A DNA stretch of 6,970 nt from an uncultured Paraburkholderia sp. (GTDB lineage Bacteria; Pseudomonadota; Gammaproteobacteria; Burkholderiales; Burkholderiaceae), in NCBI GenBank assembly GCA_937917025.1, contig CALFSF010000164.1:1-6970 (forward strand), read 5' to 3'. The notes under the pieces are model-generated. The model had not been told where the DNA came from and ran no database searches. It was given only the letters and a program-made list of their open reading frames with translations. This document shows, piece by piece, positions 1-5,950 of the stretch. The position numbers were made by a program, and so were the translations under genes. Each line of letters opens with the position of its first letter. Positions within the stretch are counted from its first letter, which is position 1.

Positions 1-400
1 GGGACTGTGCTTTCATCAAGCGATACGCGGCCCGCGCGCACAAAAAGACGCCGGTCAGATTCGTGGCCACGACATCGTTCCAGAAATCGACCTCGTAGTC
101 TTCCAGGGGGCCGGCCCCCGCGTTGCGGCCCGCGTTGTTGAAGAGCACGTCGAGCCGGCCGAATGCCCCGGCGATCTGCGAGAACGCATGCTCGACCGAT
201 GCGGCGTCGGCGACGTCGGCCTGGAATACATGCGCTTGCCCGCCGGCAATATCGATCGCTTCCTTCGTTTCCAGCAGCGGCGCGGCTCTGCGCCCGATCA
301 GCGCGACGACAAATCCAGCGTTGGCGAGCGCCACGGCGGCGGCGCGGCCGATGCCGGAGCCGGCGCCCGTCACGGCTGCGAATTTCCTCGATGCAGGCAT
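1..400 (-). CDS. SDR-family NAD(P)-dependent oxidoreductase, N-terminal 133 residues (runs off left edge)
   Basis: A classical short-chain dehydrogenase/reductase, probably oxidising or reducing a hydroxyl/carbonyl group in the cytoplasm. Translation of the minus strand from the ATG at 400-398 gives an open frame to the window edge. It shows the SDR cofactor loop TGAGSGIG (residues 11-18), the D62-V63 pair that contacts adenine, the NNAG motif (88-91) and the conserved helix-4 asparagine N114 in the context ATNLTGVF. The basic pair R37-R38 after strand beta-2 suggests a preference for NADP(H), which is inference. The Ser-Tyr-Lys catalytic residues would lie beyond the edge, so activity cannot be judged. 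The start is supported by a purine-rich AGAGGAAG ribosome binding site about 5 nt upstream. The substrate is unknown. The gene is divergent from a D-2-hydroxyacid dehydrogenase and shares a palindromic operator type with it. Confidence 0.9.
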   Translation of the reverse strand, partial: MPASRKFAAVTGAGSGIGRAAAVALANAGFVVALIGRRAAPLLETKEAIDIAGGQAHVFQADVADAASVEHAFSQIAGAFGRLDVLFNNAGRNAGAGPLEDYEVDFWNDVVATNLTGVFLCARAAYRLMKAQS

Positions 401-470
401 TTCACTTCCTCTCGACCATTCAGTTGAACACGGGGAAGAGATTTGCATTCGCGTCAGGCGTTGAGCAATC

Positions 471-487
471 TTGATTCATTGAATCAA
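471..487. promoter_or_regulatory. Perfect palindromic operator candidate (SDR-proximal)
   Basis: TTGATTCATTGAATCAA is a perfect 8-bp inverted repeat around one central base. Read on the minus strand it ends 2 nt before a TTGCTC hexamer (468-463), a possible -35 box for the SDR gene whose start is at 400. It matches the 636-652 palindrome at 15 of 17 positions. Dimeric helix-turn-helix regulators (MarR, LysR, GntR and others) bind sites of this size. The sequence does not say which family, and no regulator gene is adjacent. Confidence 0.6.
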
Positions 488-635
488 CGTCTAAGGGCAT
501 ACCGGTGGGGAACGCACCAGGGTTTTCCTGATCCGCACGCGGCCCGCAGCGACGCGGGCAAGGAACGCGAAAGAAAAGCGGTCGCCGCGCGCGGGAGACG
601 TCGCGGCGAACAAGGTGCGAATCATTTCCGATGAG

Positions 636-652
636 TTGATTCATCTAATCAA
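636..652. promoter_or_regulatory. Palindromic operator candidate (hydroxyacid dehydrogenase-proximal)
   Basis: TTGATTCATCTAATCAA sits inside a 7-bp inverted repeat with a 5-nt spacer (635-641 and 647-653). It ends 2 nt before the TTGACG hexamer at 655-660. Its centre, 644, lies 11 bp from the start of that hexamer, the same distance as for the partner site at 471-487. A site directly upstream of and abutting -35 is typical of activator binding, although repression is not excluded. Confidence 0.6.
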
Positions 653-654
653 CA

Positions 655-684
655 TTGACGGTCTGGTCCGCGGTTTCGTAGTCT
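655..684 (+). promoter_or_regulatory. Candidate sigma-70 promoter of the D-2-hydroxyacid dehydrogenase gene
   Basis: The -35 candidate TTGACG (655-660) matches five of six consensus bases. The best -10 candidate at an allowed distance is TAGTCT (679-684) with an 18-bp spacer, which is a weak match. A weak -10 with an operator abutting -35 would fit an activator-dependent promoter. The implied leader is roughly 28 nt before the ATG at 719. Confidence 0.4.
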
Positions 685-718
685 CTCGACGTCTGTCCAT
701 CAAAGGAAAAGAAAAGCC

Positions 719-1681
719 ATGTCGGAAAACAAACGTACCCGGCTGTTGATTGCGCGAAAGGTCCCGAGAGCCGTGGCGACTCGCGCCGAGGCTGAATTTC
801 ATGCCTTCGTGACCGGGTCCGATATGGACTCGGCGTCTGTCGTCGACTTCTGCACGAAGCACGACGTGCCGGCTGTACTGATCGGGAAGAAGTCCGGTTT
901 GCAGGCGGAGCACATTGCCGCGCTGCCCTCGACGGTCAGGATCATCGCGAACGCGAGCGCGGGCATCGATCACATGGACGTAACCGCGGCCCGCGAAAGG
1001 GGAATCGTCGTCACGAACGCACCCGATGCGTTGACCGAATGCACGGCCGATTTCTCCATGCTGCTCGTGCTGGCGGCCTGCCGCCGCGCGTCGGAGTACG
1101 AACGAATCATGCGCCACGGCTGGGGCAAATCGTTCGGCATGACCGAGATGCTGGGCACGCGGGTGAACGGCAAGACGCTCGGCATCGTCGGATTCGGGCG
1201 TATCGGCCGGGCGGTCGCGAGGCGTGCGCAGGGGTTCGGCATGCGCGTGATCTACACGGACACCCGCCGTGCGGCGCCACCGGTCGAGAACGGCGCGACG
1301 TTTTACGCGAGCCTCGACGAAATGCTGCCGCATTGTCAGGTGCTCACGCTGCACGTGCCAGGAGGGGGCGTTCCGCTGATGACGAAAAATGAGTTTGGAC
1401 GCTTGCCGAGGGGCGCGGTTTTCGTCAACGCGGCGCGTGGCGCGCTCGTCGACGAAGATGCGCTTTACGATGCCCTGACTTCGGGGCATCTGTTCAGCGC
1501 GGGGCTGGACGTGTACCGGAACGAACCCAACGTCGACAGGCGCTTCGCGGCACTCGACAACGTGTTCCTGACGCCGCATATGGCCAGCGCCACGATCGAA
1601 ACCCGCGATCAGATGGGGTTGACGGCGCTCGACAACGTCGCCGCCGTGCTGGATGGACAGCTTGCGCTGAATCCGGTCTGA
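719..1681 (+). CDS. D-2-hydroxyacid dehydrogenase (glyoxylate/hydroxypyruvate/2-ketogluconate reductase-like)
   Basis: A 320-residue NAD(P)-dependent D-2-hydroxyacid dehydrogenase, normal length for the family, that would reversibly reduce a 2-keto acid to a D-2-hydroxy acid in the cytoplasm. The Rossmann loop GFGRIG is at 158-163. D181 at the end of strand beta-2 favours NAD, although it is followed by T-R-R, which could accommodate NADP. The catalytic trio is intact: R240 in NAARGALVD, E269 in DVYRNEP and H287 in LTPHMAS. The substrate-domain motif NASAGIDHMD (78-87) resembles the GhrB/TkrA branch more than phosphoglycerate dehydrogenase, and there is no ACT domain. The ATG is preceded by AAAGGA about 11 nt upstream. 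The substrate cannot be fixed from sequence; the divergent SDR with a matching operator suggests a joint pathway. Confidence 0.9.
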   Translation: MSENKRTRLLIARKVPRAVATRAEAEFHAFVTGSDMDSASVVDFCTKHDVPAVLIGKKSGLQAEHIAALPSTVRIIANASAGIDHMDVTAARERGIVVTNAPDALTECTADFSMLLVLAACRRASEYERIMRHGWGKSFGMTEMLGTRVNGKTLGIVGFGRIGRAVARRAQGFGMRVIYTDTRRAAPPVENGATFYASLDEMLPHCQVLTLHVPGGGVPLMTKNEFGRLPRGAVFVNAARGALVDEDALYDALTSGHLFSAGLDVYRNEPNVDRRFAALDNVFLTPHMASATIETRDQMGLTALDNVAAVLDGQLALNPV

Positions 1682-1869
1682 GGGTGGAGTTCTTCGACCG
1701 GGCGCTTGCAATGCGCGCGCGGCGGCGGGTGATTGAGCCGCGCGTCAGCCGCAAACGCTTGATTCGAAAGGTCGACGAATTGTTCACCGTGTTCGACGGC
1801 CGCTCGCAAACGGAGATCAGTTGTCCCATCGCCCGCCGCGAGCGGCTATGCCGACGCCCACCCGACCCG
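1682..1869. other. Convergent intergenic spacer with inverted repeats and a short coding-like stretch
   Basis: This 188-bp gap lies between two genes that converge. It contains a perfect 9-bp inverted repeat (see the separate entry) and a weaker 7-bp GC stem (1716-1722 with 1738-1744). Neither is followed by a run of T, so there is no canonical rho-independent terminator. A plus frame opening with GTG at 1684, 2 nt after the dehydrogenase stop, stays open and then runs on antisense through the next gene. Its first 50 or so codons have host-like third positions, but I recognise no family. Confidence 0.5.
1799..1846. terminator. 9-bp inverted repeat, possible bidirectional transcription end point
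   Basis: The arms GCCGCTCGC (1799-1807) and GCGAGCGGC (1838-1846) are perfectly complementary across a 30-nt loop. The position between convergent genes suits a transcription barrier or mRNA 3' end stabiliser. The long loop and absence of a U tract make it a poor intrinsic terminator, so the functional call is inference. Confidence 0.3.
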
Positions 1870-2829
1870 TCACGGATGCAGGGTGAACACCGTGCGCAAC
1901 CGGCTTCCATCGTTCTCCCAATGCAGGGCAAGTTCAGCCAGTGGCACGGCCCGCGTCGCAATCTCGAAGCGCGACGGAACGGCCGCATGCAGGACTGCGC
2001 TCATCGCATGCAAAAGCCGCTCGAACGGGATGCTGCCGATACCGCTGCCAAGCAACGTGATCGCCGACGCACGCAGCACGGCGCCAGGCAGCGTGAGCGC
2101 TCCCCCGCCAATCGAGCCGATCTGGACGAAGCGCATCGGGTAGCCATCGGGAAGCGTGCGGGCCGCGCCTGTCAGCAGCGTTTGCGCGCTCGGGCCCCAC
2201 AGGTAGTCGAGCACCACGTCGACGCCGTCGCGAAAATGCGGCTCGAGTGCGCGATGCAACGCCGCTTCGTCCTGACCGAGCGGAACGACGCAGTCGGCGC
2301 CCACGGCTTCCAGCCCGGCGAGCGTCTGCGGATGACGCCCGGTTGCGATCACCTTGCCGGCGCCCAGATGCTTCGCGATCTGCACCGCGAGGCGTCCCGA
2401 TGCGCCCGTCGCGCCGTTGACCAGCACCGTCTCGCCTCTGACGAACTTCGCGCGTTCGGTGAGCGCCGCCCACGACGACATGCCCGGAATCGCCATGGCC
2501 GCGGCGGTAACCGCATCGAGCGCGTCGGGAATCGCAAAACACTGCCCTTCAGGCACGAGGGTTCGCTGCGCGAGACCGCCCGACGGCGCTTTGGGCCCGA
2601 AGAAATAGACGCGCGTGCCGTCTTCGCGGCGGCCCACGCCGTCGACACCCGCCACGAACGGGAAGCGTCCCGATGACGAATAATGCGAGCCGGACGCCCT
2701 TCCGCGCGTCAGGTGGCTCAACGCCGATGCCTCGACGTCGATCAGCACGTGACCTGCCGTGGCCACCGGCGCATCGAAGTCGGCATGGACGGGCATCTGG
2801 CCCGCCTGCGTAACGATTGCCGCTTTCAT
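1870..2829 (-). CDS. Quinone oxidoreductase-like, zinc-independent MDR-family alcohol dehydrogenase
   Basis: A 319-residue member of the medium-chain dehydrogenase/reductase superfamily, closest in layout to NADPH:quinone oxidoreductases and enoyl reductases, acting in the cytoplasm. The GroES-like N-terminal domain carries PFVAGVDGVG (57-66). The nucleotide-binding loop is NGATGASG (138-145), followed by LAVQIAKHLGAGKVIATGR, the usual Rossmann continuation. The only cysteines are C97 and C180, and neither the catalytic nor the structural zinc ligand set is present, so it should not need zinc. An upstream in-frame start would add 16 residues. I chose the ATG at 2829 because it begins with the family-typical MKAAIV, has GAGGTG about 5 nt upstream, and overlaps the stop of the preceding gene as ATGA. 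It is the second gene of a two-gene unit divergent from an AraC regulator. The substrate is unknown. Confidence 0.88.
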   Translation of the reverse strand: MKAAIVTQAGQMPVHADFDAPVATAGHVLIDVEASALSHLTRGRASGSHYSSSGRFPFVAGVDGVGRREDGTRVYFFGPKAPSGGLAQRTLVPEGQCFAIPDALDAVTAAAMAIPGMSSWAALTERAKFVRGETVLVNGATGASGRLAVQIAKHLGAGKVIATGRHPQTLAGLEAVGADCVVPLGQDEAALHRALEPHFRDGVDVVLDYLWGPSAQTLLTGAARTLPDGYPMRFVQIGSIGGGALTLPGAVLRASAITLLGSGIGSIPFERLLHAMSAVLHAAVPSRFEIATRAVPLAELALHWENDGSRLRTVFTLHP

Positions 2830-3110
2830 CGGGACACCTCGCCGGACGTCGAGCCGACTGGCTGCCCATCGATCCACGCGCGCAGGTCGGCGTCACGAAT
2901 CTCGAACACGTCGAAAAGACCTGACGCGCGCAACGCGGGCAGCGCATCGACGATATCGGCAGCGGCCTGCGCGCGCGCCGCCGTGCTCGCACGCGCGTCG
3001 CTCCAGACGAGCGCATTGGCAAGAAACCCCGCGACGGTGCCCTTGCGGATCGTCGTGCCGCGAACGGCGATGTGATCGACATGGTCGGGAAGAAGCTGTT
3101 CGGCTCGCAT
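2826..3110 (-). CDS. Hypothetical 94-residue protein, translationally coupled to the quinone oxidoreductase gene
   Basis: A small soluble protein I do not recognise. It has no signal peptide, no membrane segment and no cysteine. Residues 12-30 (start DHIAVRGTT, then IRKGTVAGFL) look like a short beta-strand and turn followed by a helix. Residues 40-62 are alanine-rich and probably helical, and 66-80 (FDVFEIRDADLRAWI) are mixed strand and helix. The last ten residues are polar. The TGA stop overlaps the next gene's ATG by 1 nt in an ATGA arrangement, which strongly supports real translation and co-expression with the oxidoreductase. GAGGGG lies about 8 nt before the ATG. The same DNA is open in other frames, but those have no such coupling. 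A partner or accessory role is inference; no enzyme motif is visible. Confidence 0.75.
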   Translation of the reverse strand: MRAEQLLPDHVDHIAVRGTTIRKGTVAGFLANALVWSDARASTAARAQAAADIVDALPALRASGLFDVFEIRDADLRAWIDGQPVGSTSGEVSR

Positions 3111-3205
3111 CGGATGGACCCCTCAAAAGTGTTAGTGGGCCCAGTCTATGTCTGCAGCGTCGGCCCGTCTCAGGTATAAAGGCCATTCGATACGGATTTC
3201 CGGCC
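3111..3205. promoter_or_regulatory. Divergent promoter region between the AraC regulator and the oxidoreductase pair
   Basis: A 95-bp spacer must hold promoters for both directions. On the plus strand TATAAA (3175-3180) is a good -10 candidate 25 nt before the regulator ATG, but no good -35 lies upstream of it. On the minus strand TAGACT (3148-3143) is a weaker -10 for the 94-residue protein gene. A short direct repeat AGTG-TT-AGTG (3129-3138) could be half of a regulator site. Exact promoters cannot be fixed by eye. Confidence 0.4.
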
Positions 3206-4018
3206 ATGAATACTCCGCTCATCAGCCCAGCGCTCGTCACATCGTCCGACGGGCCCTTTCTCGCCGCGGCAGAACTCACGCAGCGCGAGTCCCGCGCGAC
3301 TTCGTCGCACAGTCATGCGCGCGGCCAGTTGATGGGTGCGTTGAGCGGGCTGGTCTCGATCGGCGTGAACCGGCAGCACTGGGTGGTGCCCGCGATTCAC
3401 GCGATCTGGATTCCGCCGCATTGCGAGCATTCGATACGGTCGCACGGTCCGTTCTCGGGGTGGAGCGTGTTCATCGCCGAGCACAGCTGCGCCGCCCTGC
3501 CGCGCGAGCCGCGCGCGATCCGCACGACCTCGCTGTTACGCGCGGCCGTGCGCCGCGCGGCGAGCTGGGACGGCACGCAGCTCGATGCGCAGCAGAGCCG
3601 CATCGCGGAAGTCATTCTCGACGAGCTGGCGGCGTCGAAAGCGGAATCGCTGGGGTTGCCCGCACCGGAAGACGCGCGGCTTCTGCGCATCACGGACGCA
3701 TTGGCCCGCGATCTGTCTGACTCCCGCCGTCTCGAGCAATGGGCCGAATGGGCCGGCCTTTCGCCGCGCACGCTGAGCCGGCGGTTCGTCGCCGAGACGG
3801 GGTTGAGTTTTGCCCAGTGGCGCACGCAGGCGCGGCTGCTGCGCGCGCTGGAACGGGTTGCCGACGGGGTCAGCGTGACAGCCATCGCGTTCGAACTGGG
3901 CTACGACAACGTCAGCGCGTTCATCGACATGTTCAGGCGGGCGACGGGGACCACACCGGGACGCTACGTCGCCGCGAGCCGGAACTTCCCGACCATGCCC
4001 TTGAGCGCGCGTGCCTGA
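3206..4018 (+). CDS. AraC-family transcriptional regulator with N-terminal cupin-type sensor domain
   Basis: A 270-residue DNA-binding regulator, typical length for the AraC class with a small beta-barrel sensor (the E. coli NimR/YeaM type). Residues 35-90 form the sensor region: H35-S-H37 opens the barrel, followed by GQLMGALSGLVSIG, HWVVPAIHAIWIPP and HCEHSI, the usual pattern of this domain. The C-terminal AraC domain has two helix-turn-helix units: 177-197 (LEQWAEWAGLSPRTLSRRF) and about 224-245, followed by the signature ending TGTTPGRY (247-254). The ATG at 3206 was chosen over longer in-frame starts because the sensor domain begins right after it and longer versions would run antisense through the neighbouring genes. 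Its ribosome binding site is weak. The divergent oxidoreductase pair is its most likely target (inference). The 3' end overlaps the convergent chemoreceptor gene. Confidence 0.9.
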   Translation: MNTPLISPALVTSSDGPFLAAAELTQRESRATSSHSHARGQLMGALSGLVSIGVNRQHWVVPAIHAIWIPPHCEHSIRSHGPFSGWSVFIAEHSCAALPREPRAIRTTSLLRAAVRRAASWDGTQLDAQQSRIAEVILDELAASKAESLGLPAPEDARLLRITDALARDLSDSRRLEQWAEWAGLSPRTLSRRFVAETGLSFAQWRTQARLLRALERVADGVSVTAIAFELGYDNVSAFIDMFRRATGTTPGRYVAASRNFPTMPLSARA

Positions 4019-5661
4019 TCGTCCAGCGACCGCGCTGCCGCGGTAGCCTGCTCGACCAGCGCGGCATTCTGCTGTGTCCCGGAATCCATCTGGGTGACGG
4101 CGAGATTGATCTCCTCGATCCCGGAACTCTGCTCGGCGGACGCCGCCGAGATCTCGCCCATGATGTCCGTCACGCGCTTCACGGCTTTCACCACTTCGTC
4201 CATTGTCTGGCCCGCGTCCTGCGCCAGCGTCGACCCATTGCCCACGCGTTCGACCGACGCGCTGATCAGCGTCTTGATCTCCTTCGCCGCCGCAGCGGAA
4301 CGTCCGGCGAGATTCCTGACCTCGCCCGCCACCACCGAAAATCCGCGCCCCTCCTCACCCGCCCGCGCCGCCTCGACCGCGGCGTTCAGCGCGAGAATGT
4401 TCGTCTGGAACGCAATGCCCTCGATCACGCCGATGATGTCGCCGATACTCCGCGCGCTCTCGTTGATCGCGCCCATTGTCGCGACGACGCGGCCCACCAC
4501 CTCGCCGCCCTTCTCCGCGATCTCCGATGCATTGTTCGCCAGCGTGCTCGCCTGCTTCGCGTTGTCCGCGTTCTGACGCACCGTCGACGTCAGCTGCTCC
4601 ATGCTGCTCGCCGTGCGCTCCAGCGCGACCGCCTGCTGCTCGGTGCGACGCGACAGATCGAGATTGCCCATCGAGATCTCGCCCGACGCGGCGGCAATCG
4701 CCTCCGCGCTCGCGGCAATGTCGGCAACCGTCGTCGACAAACCGGTCTGCATGTCGCGCAGCGCGGACAGCATGCTCGACGTATCCTTGCGCCCGAGCAC
4801 GATGTGGTTCGACAGATCGCCCGCCGCGATGCGGCTCGCGATCTCCTTCGCGTACACCGGCTCGCCGCCCAGCTGGCGCGCGAGACGACGCACCACCCAT
4901 TCGCTCACGAAGAACGCAAGCACCATCAGCGCGATCGTCATCACGGCCATCATCACGAACGACGAGCGGTAGATGAACGCGGACGCCTCGATGGTCGCTT
5001 TCGCCGCCTTGCCGCGCTGGGCAACGAGTTCGTCGACGAGTTTTTCGAGCTTGCCGGTCTCGACCAGCAGCGACACGTCCTGCGTGCCGACCTGCCAGTT
5101 CATCTGCGAAAGATCGAGCGGCTGCGCCTTCACGAGCTTCACGAACGCACGCAGCTCGCCGCTCCACGCCGTCACGGCAGTCGCGAATTTCTTCTGCTGC
5201 GCGACGGCCACGCTGTCCGACGGGTCGACATACTGCTGCAATGTATTCAGTTCGGTATTGATCGACGAAAGACCCGTCTCGATGTCGCTGCCGAGTTCGT
5301 CGCGCTCCTTCGCGGTGGTCGCGGTCAGCAGCATTTTCTGCGCGCGGCTTGCGCGCAGCACGTCCCCGCGCGCCTCCTCGGCGGCACGGCTCGCGACGTG
5401 ACCCTGATCGTAGATCGAACGCGTCGAGCCGTTCAGACGGCTGATCTGCGTCAGCGAAAACACGCCGATCGCCATCGTGCCGGCCAGCAGCAGTGCAAAC
5501 GCGAGCCGGAGCGTGGCCTTCACCGACAGACCCGCAAGACGGCCCGCGTGCCGCCGCGTATGCGCGGCGCCTTCCGCGCGGCCGCTGTCCACCCCAAAAC
5601 CTGCACCCGACTTCGGATCCGCCTGCGCGCCTCGTTGCCTGCCCAGCGAAACTGCTTTCAT
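3964..5661 (-). CDS. Methyl-accepting chemotaxis protein (transmembrane chemoreceptor)
   Basis: A 565-residue inner-membrane chemoreceptor that would signal to CheA/CheW. Domains in order, numbered from the chosen ATG: a basic cytoplasmic lead of about 53 residues; TM1 at about 54-72; a periplasmic helical domain of about 160 residues; TM2 at about 233-252; a HAMP region to about 305; then the coiled-coil signalling domain. Its hairpin tip, about 413-462, contains GIAFQTNILALNAAVEAARA and EEGRGFSVVAGEVRNLA. The ligand is unknown. It ends GKFRLAAT, lacking the NWETF-type tail that tethers CheR in E. coli Tar/Tsr. The ATG at 5661 follows GGGGAA by 8 nt. An in-frame ATG at 5706 would add 15 residues, has a weaker site, and remains possible. 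The 55-nt 3' overlap with the AraC gene is on the opposite strand. Confidence 0.92.
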   Translation of the reverse strand: MKAVSLGRQRGAQADPKSGAGFGVDSGRAEGAAHTRRHAGRLAGLSVKATLRLAFALLLAGTMAIGVFSLTQISRLNGSTRSIYDQGHVASRAAEEARGDVLRASRAQKMLLTATTAKERDELGSDIETGLSSINTELNTLQQYVDPSDSVAVAQQKKFATAVTAWSGELRAFVKLVKAQPLDLSQMNWQVGTQDVSLLVETGKLEKLVDELVAQRGKAAKATIEASAFIYRSSFVMMAVMTIALMVLAFFVSEWVVRRLARQLGGEPVYAKEIASRIAAGDLSNHIVLGRKDTSSMLSALRDMQTGLSTTVADIAASAEAIAAASGEISMGNLDLSRRTEQQAVALERTASSMEQLTSTVRQNADNAKQASTLANNASEIAEKGGEVVGRVVATMGAINESARSIGDIIGVIEGIAFQTNILALNAAVEAARAGEEGRGFSVVAGEVRNLAGRSAAAAKEIKTLISASVERVGNGSTLAQDAGQTMDEVVKAVKRVTDIMGEISAASAEQSSGIEEINLAVTQMDSGTQQNAALVEQATAAARSLDDQARALKGMVGKFRLAAT

Positions 5662-5733
5662 TCTTTTATTCCCCGCTTCCGAATGCCGACTGCCGGAAAG
5701 GTCCATTCCGGCATCTCTGCCTGTCTATTCGGG

Positions 5734-5761
5734 TCAACGGCAACATCCGCTGCGATCTTTA
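5734..5761 (-). promoter_or_regulatory. Sigma-28 (FliA)-like promoter for the chemoreceptor gene
   Basis: On the minus strand TAAAG begins at 5761 and GCCGTTGA spans 5741-5734, separated by 16 nt counted from TAAA. The FliA consensus is TAAA-N15-GCCGATAA, so the -35 is complete, the -10 matches six of eight, and the spacer is one nt longer than ideal. The element is 73 nt upstream of the preferred start, and chemoreceptor genes are usual FliA targets. Transcription would start near 5727. Confidence 0.45.
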
Positions 5762-5891
5762 ATGCCGCTCAGACGCCGCCGCCCCTTGCCACCCAGCCTC
5801 GTGAGCCGCGTGTCCGCGCTGGGGTTATACACGTCCAAAAAATCCGCCGGAAGCATGTGTCGAAATAAAACCCACTATTCGGGATCACTTT

Positions 5892-5908
5892 TGCACCGTT
5901 TTGGTGTA
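5892..5908. promoter_or_regulatory. NtrC-like palindrome (TGCACC-N5-GGTGTA)
   Basis: The 17-bp element matches the enterobacterial NtrC site TGCACC-N5-GGTGCA at all but one specified base. It could also form a small RNA hairpin: 7-bp arms at 5891-5897 and 5903-5909, including one G-U pair, with a 5-nt loop followed by ATTTTCC. NtrC acts with sigma-54. The nearest -24-like box (TTGGCCGG, 5946-5953) lacks the required -12 GC at 5960-5961, so a nitrogen-control role is only a suggestion. Confidence 0.3.
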
Positions 5909-5950
5909 ATTTTCCAGCAAGACGCTGTCCGATTCGCGACAAATCTTGGC

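Larger units (their letters stand above)
401..718. promoter_or_regulatory. Divergent intergenic control region between the SDR and D-2-hydroxyacid dehydrogenase genes
   Basis: This 318-bp gene-free stretch separates two divergent dehydrogenase genes. It contains two related 17-bp palindromes near its ends (471-487 and 636-652), each followed by a candidate -35 hexamer pointing to the nearer gene. Between them lie two perfect GC-rich inverted repeats: a 6-bp stem with a 6-nt loop at 542-559, and an 8-bp stem with a 12-nt loop at 582-609. The short open frames across the region have no good start signal and no recognisable protein content, so I read it as non-coding. Confidence 0.7.

Noticed and set aside
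641..1711. 356-codon minus-strand open frame opposite the D-2-hydroxyacid dehydrogenase
   Set aside because: Arg/His-rich shadow translation with no motifs; the plus strand has all catalytic residues of a known family.
1755..1765. Third copy of the TTGATT operator near CTTGATTCGAA
   Set aside because: Only one half-site matches; there is no AATCAA arm at the required distance.
1684..2676. Full 330-codon plus frame running through the quinone oxidoreductase gene
   Set aside because: Beyond about 1860 it is purely antisense to a clear MDR enzyme. Only the first part is considered, as a possible remnant.
2759..3205. Long N-terminal extension of the AraC regulator from in-frame starts at 2759 or later
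   Set aside because: The extension is antisense to the coupled gene pair and carries no domain; the sensor domain begins right after the ATG at 3206.
3739..5868. 709-codon plus-strand open frame opposite the chemoreceptor gene
   Set aside because: Its translation is dominated by Arg, His and Leu with no domain. It is the antisense shadow of a well-supported chemoreceptor gene in high-GC DNA.
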